From an uncultured Pelagibacteraceae bacterium (lineage in GTDB: Bacteria > Pseudomonadota > Alphaproteobacteria > Pelagibacterales > Pelagibacteraceae), in NCBI GenBank assembly GCA_902606445.1, contig CACLGJ010000005.1, positions 1 through 46,512 of the forward strand: a DNA stretch of 46,512 bases. The letters run 5' to 3'. Below the pieces are notes generated by a model that did not search any database, was not told the origin of the DNA, and worked only from the letters and a program-made list of their open reading frames with translations. The number at the start of each line of letters is the position of its first letter. The stretch's first letter is position 1. A program made the position numbers and the translations under genes. Below, one piece after another: positions 7,506 to 14,783 of the stretch.

Positions 7506-8300
7506 ATGGCATACGAAAGAAAATTTAAAATAGGAAAACCAATATTAGAGGTAAATAATATTTCACTCTCTTTTGGTGGTGTTAAGGCAATAACTGATAC
7601 TTCTTTCAATGTACTTGAGCACGAAGTTAGAGCAATAATTGGACCTAATGGAGCTGGAAAAAGTTCAATGTTAAACTGTATTAATGGAATTTATAAGCCT
7701 CAACAAGGAACAGTTTCTTTCATGGGAAAACAAATACCTGACATTACTCCAAATATTATGGCTCAAATGGGTTTGTCTAGAACTTTCCAAAACTTAGCTC
7801 TTTTTAAAAGAATGTCCGTTTTAGACAACATTTTAGTTGGCAGGAAACTTCATACAAAAACAAATTTTCTTGAGGTAGCTTTACAACTTCCTAAAGTAAA
7901 AAAAGAGGAAAAACAAAACAGAGATAGATCTGAGGAGATAATTAGTTTTTTAGAGATTGAAGATATTAAAGATACACCAGTTGGAAAACTTCCTTATGGA
8001 CTGCAAAAAAAAGTTGAGTTAGGTAGAGCCCTTGCAACAGACTCTTCAATAATTTTATTAGACGAGCCAATGGCAGGAATGAACGTTGAAGAAAAAAGAG
8101 ATATGTGTAGATTTATTTTAAAAGTAAATGATGAACTTGGTACTACTATGGTTCTTATTGAGCATGATATGGGAGTAGTTATGGATATATCAGACAGAGT
8201 GGTTGTACTTGATTATGGCAAAGTTATTGGCGATGGAACACCAGATGAAATAATGGCAAATCAAAAAGTTATAGACGCTTATTTAGGAGTAGAACACTAG
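7506..8300 (+). CDS. HAAT-type ABC importer ATP-binding protein, LivG-like
   Basis: 264 residues. Walker A GPNGAGKSS (46-54), the LivG hallmark LSRTFQNLALF around residues 90-100, signature LPYGLQK (162-168, the Y-G-Q form usual in LivG), Walker B IILLDEP (182-188), and IEHDMGVVMDISDRVVVLDYG near the end. It pairs with the LivF-like ATPase to form the heterodimeric motor. It lies 2 bases after that gene and 9 bases before the first permease gene, so translation is likely coupled. Confidence 0.94.
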   Translation: MAYERKFKIGKPILEVNNISLSFGGVKAITDTSFNVLEHEVRAIIGPNGAGKSSMLNCINGIYKPQQGTVSFMGKQIPDITPNIMAQMGLSRTFQNLALFKRMSVLDNILVGRKLHTKTNFLEVALQLPKVKKEEKQNRDRSEEIISFLEIEDIKDTPVGKLPYGLQKKVELGRALATDSSIILLDEPMAGMNVEEKRDMCRFILKVNDELGTTMVLIEHDMGVVMDISDRVVVLDYGKVIGDGTPDEIMANQKVIDAYLGVEH

Positions 8301-8309
8301 GATAAACAT

Positions 8310-9218
8310 ATGGTTGATGAATTACTATTTTTCATGGAAGTTTTAGTTGGCGGTTTGCTTGCTGGTACTATGTACTCTTTAGTTGCTTTAGGATTCGTTC
8401 TAATTTTTAAAGCTTCAGCAACATTTAACTTTTCACAAGGGGCGATGGTATTTTTCTCGGTATTAGCATTTTGCGGTTTTATGCAAGATTTTAATATACC
8501 TTTTGTACTTGCATTTATTTTGGCTGCTCTTTTAATGGTGGTCGTTGGTCTTTGTACTGAAAGATTAGTTTTAAGACCTCTGATGAATGCTAGTGAAGAT
8601 ACAGTCCTAATGGCAACAATCGGACTAGGTTACGTTCTTGAAGGACTTGCTCAAGCAGCGTGGGGAGTTGAAGTAAGAAGGCTTGATTTGGGCATAGGAG
8701 ACTTTCCAGTGCCATGGATCGCAGACAATTTAAAGCTATTCATAAGCGCGCTTGATATTTTCGCAGGATTAGTGGCAGCTCTAATGATTATTGGCTTGTC
8801 TCTTTTATTTAAATTTACAAAAATAGGTCTTGGTCTACGAGCTGTTGCAGATGATGCAGGAGCAGCTAGCTCTATTGGAATTCCATTAAAGCACATAATG
8901 TTATTAGTTTGGTCAGCGGCCGGAGTTGTAGCTTTAGTTGCTGGGTGTATGTGGGGTGCTAGAGCAGGTGTTCAATTTGCTCTAGTTGATTTAGCATTAA
9001 AAGCTTTACCAGTTTTAATTATAGGTGGTTTCTCATCTATTCCAGGTGCAATTATAGGTGGCTTAATTATTGGGGCAACTGAAAAAGTATTGGAAGTTTA
9101 TATTGGACCATTTTTTGGAGGAGCAATTGAGGGATGGGCTCCTTACGTATTAGCAATATTCTTTTTATTATATAGACCAGAAGGTTTATTTGGAGAAAAA
9201 ATTATTAGGAGAGTTTAA
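8310..9218 (+). CDS. HAAT-type ABC importer permease, LivH-like
   Basis: 302 residues, strongly hydrophobic with about eight membrane spans. Family marks are LVALGFVLIFKASATFNFSQG near the N-terminus, the cytoplasmic loop TKIGLGLRAVADDAGAASSIGI that docks with an ATPase subunit, and LIIGGFSSIPGAIIGGLIIG followed by a C-terminal YRPEGLFGEK. It forms one half of the inner-membrane channel with the following gene product. The next gene starts 3 bases after its stop. Confidence 0.93.
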   Translation: MVDELLFFMEVLVGGLLAGTMYSLVALGFVLIFKASATFNFSQGAMVFFSVLAFCGFMQDFNIPFVLAFILAALLMVVVGLCTERLVLRPLMNASEDTVLMATIGLGYVLEGLAQAAWGVEVRRLDLGIGDFPVPWIADNLKLFISALDIFAGLVAALMIIGLSLLFKFTKIGLGLRAVADDAGAASSIGIPLKHIMLLVWSAAGVVALVAGCMWGARAGVQFALVDLALKALPVLIIGGFSSIPGAIIGGLIIGATEKVLEVYIGPFFGGAIEGWAPYVLAIFFLLYRPEGLFGEKIIRRV

Positions 9219-9221
9219 TTT

Positions 9222-10292
9222 ATGAAACCAGTTTTTATGACTTACACAAAAAAAGACCTAACTAACTTAGCTGTTTGTATGGTTCTAAGTGTATTAGTAA
9301 TACCAAATTTTATTACAACAGAATATTGGTATACCTCCATATTAATTCCTTGGCTATGCTTAGCCTTAGCTACAATTGGACAACAAGTTGTGATGGGTTA
9401 TACGGGACAATTAGCTTTGGGAGCAGCTGGCTTTATGGCCGCTGGTGCTTTTGCTATGTTTAACCTTATTTTGCGAGTACCTGACCTTGGTTTCGTAGGC
9501 TCACTAATAGTGTCAGGTTTGATTGCAGCAGCTTTTGGAATTTTGTTTGGTCTACCAAGTTTAAAAGTAAGAGGAATTTATTTAATGGTAGCAACATTAG
9601 CTTCGCAGTTTTTTATTATATGGATGATAGATAAATTTGGTTGGTTTAAAAACTATGACTCTTCAGGTATTATAACTGCACAAGACATCGTTATCTTAGG
9701 AAAACCATTTACAACTCCATTAGCTATGTATTTTGTATGTTTAGCTGTTACCACAGTTTTAACTTTATTAGCGATGAATATGGCTAGAGGTAGCACTGGT
9801 AGGAATTGGATGGCAGTTAGAGACATGGATATCGCTGCGGAGTCAATGGGAGTTTCATTATTAAAAACCAAAGTTCAGGCATTTGCTATAAGTGCATTCT
9901 ATTGCGGTGTAGCAGGTGCACTTTTTGCATTTTGTTATCTTAAATCTCTAGAGCCAGTTGCTTTTGATATTAAATTATCTTTTAAAATATTATTTATGTG
10001 TATTTTAGGTGGACTTGGCACAATAAATGGTGCTTTCATAGGAGCAGCTTTTATCTTACTTTTCCCAGTGCTTTTGAATTCAGTAGGAAATAATGTATTT
10101 CATGGAGCTATTGATGCCACAATTATTTCATCAATAGAACAAGTAATATTTGGTGGTTTAATGATTATATTTATGATTTATGAACCCTTGGGAATGGCCA
10201 AACTTTGGGAAAATCTTAAAATAAGCTTAAAATCTAAATTATCATCATCAGGTATTAAAAATACAAAATCTTCAGTACAAAAAAGTGAATAA
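9222..10292 (+). CDS. HAAT-type ABC importer permease, LivM-like
   Basis: 356 residues, polytopic. LivM features: QQVVMGYTGQLALGAAGFMAAGA in the first third, the coupling loop GRNWMAVRDMDIAAESMGVS, and CILGGLGTINGAFIGAAFILL. It completes the transmembrane channel of the importer. A charged C-terminal tail of about 25 residues follows the last span. Its final codons overlap a possible small membrane-protein ORF. Confidence 0.93.
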   Translation: MKPVFMTYTKKDLTNLAVCMVLSVLVIPNFITTEYWYTSILIPWLCLALATIGQQVVMGYTGQLALGAAGFMAAGAFAMFNLILRVPDLGFVGSLIVSGLIAAAFGILFGLPSLKVRGIYLMVATLASQFFIIWMIDKFGWFKNYDSSGIITAQDIVILGKPFTTPLAMYFVCLAVTTVLTLLAMNMARGSTGRNWMAVRDMDIAAESMGVSLLKTKVQAFAISAFYCGVAGALFAFCYLKSLEPVAFDIKLSFKILFMCILGGLGTINGAFIGAAFILLFPVLLNSVGNNVFHGAIDATIISSIEQVIFGGLMIIFMIYEPLGMAKLWENLKISLKSKLSSSGIKNTKSSVQKSE

Positions 10293-10368
10293 GAAGAAAT
10301 TAATTTTCGCATTAATTGTAGGAATACTAATAGGCTTGCTTATTGAAAATAATTTTATAATTTCTTAA
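10285..10368 (+). CDS. Possible 27-residue single-span membrane protein
   Basis: A short frame with GTG start overlaps the end of the livM-like gene by 8 bases (GTGAATAA). It encodes a three-lysine N-terminus, one hydrophobic stretch (LIFALIVGILIGLLI) and a short tail ENNFIIS. The positive-inside charge, the Gly-spaced transmembrane segment and the overlap, like that of translationally coupled genes, argue that it is real. The small size and GTG start argue for caution. It could be an accessory subunit of the importer or unrelated. No known family was recognised. Confidence 0.4.
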   Translation: MNKKKLIFALIVGILIGLLIENNFIIS

Positions 10369-10432
10369 AGATTAAAACAGCTAGAATTTTTTTTTATCAA
10401 CTAACATTATTTTTAAGCACTCTGTAAATGAA

Positions 10433-10897
10433 TTACTTTTGACTTGGATAAGACTTTCTTAAAATAAATCGGTTAAGAATTATTGCAAAAATAATTATTA
10501 TAATTGAACCTGTTATTACTGGACTGATTAAGTATTCAAAAGAAACTCCACCAATTATCACTATAATTGGGTTACCTCCAGCAGGGGGGTGAGTAATATT
10601 TAATAAAATCATTAAGCTAACACCAAAACCAACAGCTATTGGGATTGTTAAATAAAGTGGCAATGGAATAAAGTGTAAAACAATCAAACCAACGACCGTG
10701 GTCACTAAATGACCAAAAAAGACATTTTTTGGTTGAGCAAATGGGCTCTCTGGGTAACCGTATAGTAAAACCATAGACGACCCAAAAGAAGCTAACAAAA
10801 ATACACCAAAATCAGTTTTATAAGTTAAACTGGTTAGCGCACCAATAGTAATTATAGAAAATAAACCAGCTAATAAAGATTGTTTTAAGTTACCCAT
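10433..10897 (-). CDS. HPP family membrane protein
   Basis: 154 residues with four to five predicted membrane spans. HPP family motifs are clear: FGSSMVLLYGYPESPFAQPKNVFFGH in the first half and the name-giving THPPAGGNP in the second. Proteins of this family are integral membrane proteins of poorly defined role; some cyanobacterial members take part in nitrite transport. The gene lies 4 bases downstream of the NifU-like gene on the same strand, so the pair is probably one transcript. No CBS domains are attached. The actual substrate here is unknown. Confidence 0.88.
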   Translation of the reverse strand: MGNLKQSLLAGLFSIITIGALTSLTYKTDFGVFLLASFGSSMVLLYGYPESPFAQPKNVFFGHLVTTVVGLIVLHFIPLPLYLTIPIAVGFGVSLMILLNITHPPAGGNPIIVIIGGVSFEYLISPVITGSIIIIIFAIILNRFILRKSYPSQK

Positions 10898-10901
10898 TTA
10901 A

Positions 10902-11300
10902 TTAGCTTGTTACTATTTTTTTTAAAGTTTTAAAAGGTAATAATATGCATTCCTTACGAGAAAAATTTTTTTTTTTAAATAATTTTTTTAAATATCCCCA
11001 TTTAATCAATTTAATTTTAACATCACCATTAAAATATAATTTAGCTGCATCACACAATTCATTAATTCTATTTTTTTTACTATTTATTGAGATTTTTGAT
11101 AACAAACTTGCAGAAGCTTGACAATATACACATGAGTCACCTTGATATCCAAAATCAATTATTTTTTCATTTTTGATTATTAATTTTATTTTCATCTCGT
11201 CCCCACACATTGAATTTTTTAATTTTGAATAATGGGTATGATTCTTTATATCTTTGTGATTAACTGTGTCTGCAGCAATGTTTAGTATTTCTAAATCCAT
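10902..11300 (-). CDS. Divergent NifU/SufU-like iron-sulfur scaffold protein
   Basis: 132 residues. The ligand positions of the U-type Fe-S scaffold are recognisable: Cys32 and Asp34 in MCGDEMKI, Cys57 in GDSCVYCQASAS (with an extra Cys60), and Cys118 in RKECILLP. As in SufU, no His precedes the last Cys; here it is Glu. The usual NPxN lead before the first Cys is not conserved. It could assemble or relay Fe-S clusters, or act in sulfur transfer. It is divergent from moeA (33 bases between starts), and molybdenum-cofactor synthesis needs Fe-S proteins. The general family call is firm; its activity is not. Confidence 0.75.
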   Translation of the reverse strand: MDLEILNIAADTVNHKDIKNHTHYSKLKNSMCGDEMKIKLIIKNEKIIDFGYQGDSCVYCQASASLLSKISINSKKNRINELCDAAKLYFNGDVKIKLIKWGYLKKLFKKKNFSRKECILLPFKTLKKIVTS

Positions 11301-11321
11301 TTATTTTTTTGTGTTTATATA

Positions 11322-11327
11322 TATAAT
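11322..11327 (+). promoter_or_regulatory. TATAAT -10 box very close to the moeA start
   Basis: A perfect TATAAT lies only 6 bases before the moeA ATG at 11334, with no convincing -35 box. If used, transcription would begin at or within one or two bases of the start codon, giving a leaderless message. This fits the lack of any Shine-Dalgarno site before moeA. AT-rich DNA produces such hexamers by chance, so confidence is low. Confidence 0.3.
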
Positions 11328-11333
11328 ACAAAC

Positions 11334-12587
11334 ATGAAATCCTTTAGCCAAGCATTAAAAATAATCAAAAAAGGTAAAATTTTAATAAGTGATGAGTATA
11401 TTGAAAGTTCAAAAAGTTTAAACAGAATAAGTGCTAAAGATATTTATTCTAATGTAAATTATCCATCAGCAAACAATTCTTCTTTTGATGGTTTTGCAAT
11501 TAATTCTGGAGATACAAAAAATTTAAGTAAAAAAAAAAATAAATTGTTTATCATTTTAGGTTCAATTGCCGCAGGCAATAAACTAATAAAAAAAAATTTT
11601 CAAAAATTCAAAACTTATGAAATTATGACAGGAGGATTATTACCCAAAGGTTTTGATACAATTATACCAAAAGAAAAAATAATTTATTATCCACATGAAA
11701 AAGAACCAAAATATATATTAATTAATAAAAAGATTAAAAAATTTCAGAATGTAAGATTTAGAGGATCTGATTTTAAAAAAAAAGATTTGATAGTAAAAAA
11801 AGGAACTAGATTACAATCTAATCATATTTTAGCTCTTAAAACTCTTGGAGTTAAAAAAATAAAAGTAAAAAAAATTCCAAACATTTTGTTTTTTTCAACA
11901 GGAAATGAAATAACCAATCAATCAAAAATTCCTAATTGGAAAGTTAGAAATTCTAATTTTTACTATATTCAATCTATAAATAACAATTTTTCATTCAACC
12001 TGATAAATGGTGGAATTTTGAGAGATAAAGATGAGCTTATTTTTGAAAAGTATTTAAATAAGATGATTAAATCAAAAATTGATATTATAATCACTTCAGG
12101 GGCTGTTTCAGCAGGAAAATTTGATTATATCCCTAAAATTGTAAAAAAATTTAAATTATCAAACTATTTTAAAGGTGTTGCTATAAGACCAGGTAAACCA
12201 ATTTTATTTGCTAAAATTAAAGGAAAAGAAAAAGCAATATTTGGTTTACCTGGTAACCCAATTTCTTCTGCTGCATGTTTTAGATTTTTTGTTTATCCAT
12301 TTATTGAAAATATTTTAGATCTTCAGCATGAAAAGCCTATAAAAGCATGTTTAAAAAATAGTTTTGAAAAAAAGAATAATTTAACAAGATTTATAAAAAG
12401 TAAACTAAACACAACTAAAAATGGTAAATTAGAGGTGGAACTGCTGTCTGGCCAAGAATCCTTTAGAATTAACTCATTTGTAAAATCAAATACATGGGCA
12501 GTGCTACCAAATGGGCAATCAAGATTTAAAAAAGGTCAAATTATTGATTGTTTTTTTCCCAACCTTTCAAATAAAATTTTAGATTAA
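11334..12587 (+). CDS. moeA: Molybdopterin molybdenumtransferase MoeA
   Basis: 417 residues. MoeA inserts molybdate into adenylylated molybdopterin in the last step of Moco synthesis. Visible marks: NYPSANNSSFDGFAI (near 40-55, substrate loop), EIMTGGLLPKGFDTIIPKE, FFSTGNEI, ITSGAVSAGKFDYIP (MogA-like fold) and IFGLPGNPISSAACF. All four domains of the family appear present. It is very Lys/Asn rich, more so than the adjacent transporter genes. No other Moco gene lies in the window, and the formate dehydrogenase here does not need Moco, so the client enzymes are encoded elsewhere. Confidence 0.95.
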   Translation: MKSFSQALKIIKKGKILISDEYIESSKSLNRISAKDIYSNVNYPSANNSSFDGFAINSGDTKNLSKKKNKLFIILGSIAAGNKLIKKNFQKFKTYEIMTGGLLPKGFDTIIPKEKIIYYPHEKEPKYILINKKIKKFQNVRFRGSDFKKKDLIVKKGTRLQSNHILALKTLGVKKIKVKKIPNILFFSTGNEITNQSKIPNWKVRNSNFYYIQSINNNFSFNLINGGILRDKDELIFEKYLNKMIKSKIDIIITSGAVSAGKFDYIPKIVKKFKLSNYFKGVAIRPGKPILFAKIKGKEKAIFGLPGNPISSAACFRFFVYPFIENILDLQHEKPIKACLKNSFEKKNNLTRFIKSKLNTTKNGKLEVELLSGQESFRINSFVKSNTWAVLPNGQSRFKKGQIIDCFFPNLSNKILD

Positions 12588-12637
12588 ACTATCTAATTTT
12601 GTTGTAGTAATAAATTTTTAGAATTAATCTTCCGCGA

Positions 12638-13543
12638 ATGTTAGAATTAAAAAATCCAAAAATAGCTGTTCCAGTAGTTTTATTTGCAGGAATTTTATGG
12701 TCATTTGGTCCTTTAGTAGTTCGCTATATGGACAATCCAAATCAAGTTCCTTGGCAGTATATATTTGGAAGAGGCTTGACTATTTTCATTATTCTTAATC
12801 TTTATTTGTATTTTGAGGAAGGATTTAAGTTTTGGAAAAATTATTTAAAAATAGGAAAGTCTGGTGTTTTAGGTGGCACAGGGCTTGGAGTCGCTATGAT
12901 ATCGTTTATTTACTCGATTACAAATACAAGCGCAGCAATTACCTTATTATGTTTAGCCGCGATGCCTTTCTTTACGGCACTTTTAGCATTTATTTTTTTA
13001 AAAGAGCAAATTTCTCTAAATGTTTGGATATCAATTGTTATTGCAACAATAGGTATAATTATAATGGCTTTTGGAAATTCAGGGGAAAACTCTCTCATAG
13101 GATTTATTTTTGGAATTACATCATCTGTGGGTTTTTCAGTTTTTTCTGTTACATTAAGATGGAGAACTGAAACACCTAAATTTACAACAGTTGCTTTTGC
13201 TGGTTTATTTTGTTTTGTATTTGCAACAATAATGATTCTAATTAAAGGACAAGTTTTTTTTGCTTCAAGCTATAACAGTTCTTTATTTTCATTACATGGT
13301 ACTTTAGTTTGTGTAGGCTTGATACTATATTCAATAGGGTCTAAAGCTATTCCTGCTGCCGAATTAACTTTATTATCTTTGACAGAGGTTATTGGTGGAA
13401 TTTTTTGGGTTTGGCTACCTTTATTTGGAATTAATGAAGTGCCTGACACAAATACAATAATTGGAGGTTTCTTTTTATTTATATCTTTATTCTATTACAG
13501 TTTGATAATGAGATGGAATAAAAGATATATTGGACTTAATTAA
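12638..13543 (+). CDS. DMT superfamily (EamA) transporter
   Basis: 301 residues with ten predicted membrane spans arranged as two EamA repeats of about 140 residues each. The first repeat ends with ALLAFIFLKEQISLNVWISIVIATIGIIIMAFG, a typical EamA signature; the second ends GGIFWVWLPLFGINEVPDTNTIIGGFFLF. Members move small metabolites, often amino acids or their derivatives, across the inner membrane. The creatinase gene starts 17 bases after its stop and the amidinotransferase gene follows, so it may carry a guanidino compound or a product such as sarcosine. That substrate is inferred from position only. Confidence 0.9.
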   Translation: MLELKNPKIAVPVVLFAGILWSFGPLVVRYMDNPNQVPWQYIFGRGLTIFIILNLYLYFEEGFKFWKNYLKIGKSGVLGGTGLGVAMISFIYSITNTSAAITLLCLAAMPFFTALLAFIFLKEQISLNVWISIVIATIGIIIMAFGNSGENSLIGFIFGITSSVGFSVFSVTLRWRTETPKFTTVAFAGLFCFVFATIMILIKGQVFFASSYNSSLFSLHGTLVCVGLILYSIGSKAIPAAELTLLSLTEVIGGIFWVWLPLFGINEVPDTNTIIGGFFLFISLFYYSLIMRWNKRYIGLN

Positions 13544-13560
13544 TAATTGAGAGAAAAAAG

Positions 13561-14778
13561 ATGGAAAGGCCTGATTTTTTTACTAAAAAAAATGGAGAAA
13601 AAGCAAAACTTCCCTTCTCCAATAAAGAATATAATCAGAGAATATCTAATTTAAGATCTGTTATGGATAATAACAATCTTGATATGGTTATTTTAACTTC
13701 AATGCATAACATTGCTTACTACACAGGCTTTATTTACTGTTCATTTGGCAGGCCCTATGGATGCATCATAACAAAGAAAAAAATTTCAACAATTTCAGCC
13801 AACATTGACGCAAGCCAACCATGGAGAAGATCGCATTGTGATAATGTTGTTTATACTGACTGGAAAAGAGATAATTTCTTAAGAGCTATAGTATCTATCA
13901 TTGGAAGAGATGAATATCCAAAAATTATTGGTCTCGAATATGATCATATTACTATAGATATGAGAGAAAAAGTTAGATCAATTTTTTCTTTTTCATTATT
14001 TAATGATATTTCTAAAAATTTAATGAATTTAAGAATGGTAAAATCTACTGAAGAAATTGAAATCATAAAAAATGGAGCAAGAATTGCCGATCTTGGAGGT
14101 GAGGAGATTATTAAAAATATTAGAGAAGGAAATACTGAATTAGAAATTGCTATTGCTGGTAGAGATCGTATGGAGAGAGAAATTGCAAAATCATATCCAG
14201 AGGCAGAATATATGGATACTTGGGTTTGGTTCCAATCAGGGATTAATACTGACGGAGCTCATAACCCAAAAACAAATCGTCAATTAAAAAAAGGAGACAT
14301 TTTATCACTTAATTCATTTCCAATGATCTCTGGATATTATACTGCCCTAGAAAGAACTTTATTTTTAGATCATGTAGACAATGAGTCTCTTAAAGCTTGG
14401 GAGGCAAATATTAAAGTTCATAAGCGTGGATTAGAATTAATTAAACCTGGAGCAAAGTGCTCAGATATTTGTCATGAGTTAAATGAATTATTTAGTGAAC
14501 TTGGCTATCTTCAATATCGAACTTTTGGTTATGGCCATTCATTTGGAGTTCTTTCTCATTTTTATGGAAGAGAAGCAGGATTAGAACTCAGAGAAGATAT
14601 TGATACTGTACTTAAAGAGAATATGGTTATTTCAATGGAACCTATGATAATGATACCAGAGGGAAAAGCTGGGGCTGGAGGTTACAGAGAGCATGATATT
14701 TTAGTAATTGGAAAAAATAGTTCTGAAAACATTACAAAATTTCCTTTAGGGCCTGAAGACAATATTATAAAAGTTTAA
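13561..14778 (+). CDS. Creatinase (creatine amidinohydrolase)
   Basis: 405 residues. Creatinase hydrolyses creatine to sarcosine and urea in the cytoplasm. It has the metal-free pita-bread (M24 peptidase) fold. The resemblance to the Pseudomonas putida enzyme is extensive: YCSFGRPY (60-66), NIDASQPWRR, MDTWVWFQSGINTDGAHNP, GYYTALERTLFLDH, YRTFGYGHSFG, YGREAGLELREDIDTVL and ISMEPMIMIPEG. Substrate and catalytic residues are all kept: Phe62 and Arg64 in the N-domain, then His234, Tyr260, Glu264, Arg337 and Glu360, equal to positions 232, 258, 262, 335 and 358 in P. putida. It sits between a DMT transporter and an amidinotransferase in one operon. A relative acting on another guanidino acid is possible but less likely given the residue match. 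Confidence 0.93.
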   Translation: MERPDFFTKKNGEKAKLPFSNKEYNQRISNLRSVMDNNNLDMVILTSMHNIAYYTGFIYCSFGRPYGCIITKKKISTISANIDASQPWRRSHCDNVVYTDWKRDNFLRAIVSIIGRDEYPKIIGLEYDHITIDMREKVRSIFSFSLFNDISKNLMNLRMVKSTEEIEIIKNGARIADLGGEEIIKNIREGNTELEIAIAGRDRMEREIAKSYPEAEYMDTWVWFQSGINTDGAHNPKTNRQLKKGDILSLNSFPMISGYYTALERTLFLDHVDNESLKAWEANIKVHKRGLELIKPGAKCSDICHELNELFSELGYLQYRTFGYGHSFGVLSHFYGREAGLELREDIDTVLKENMVISMEPMIMIPEGKAGAGGYREHDILVIGKNSSENITKFPLGPEDNIIKV

Positions 14779-14783
14779 TCAAA

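Noticed and set aside
10369-10432. Terminator of the ABC importer operon
   Set aside because: A T run is present near 10388-10396 but no stem precedes it.
12588-12637. Riboswitch (for example a SAM or glycine type) before the DMT-creatinase operon
   Set aside because: The 50-base AT-rich gap shows no helix set that fits any riboswitch I know.
13544-13560. Possible regulatory element in the gap before creatinase
   Set aside because: Only 17 bases, with a GAGAGAAAAAG ribosome site and no room for structure.
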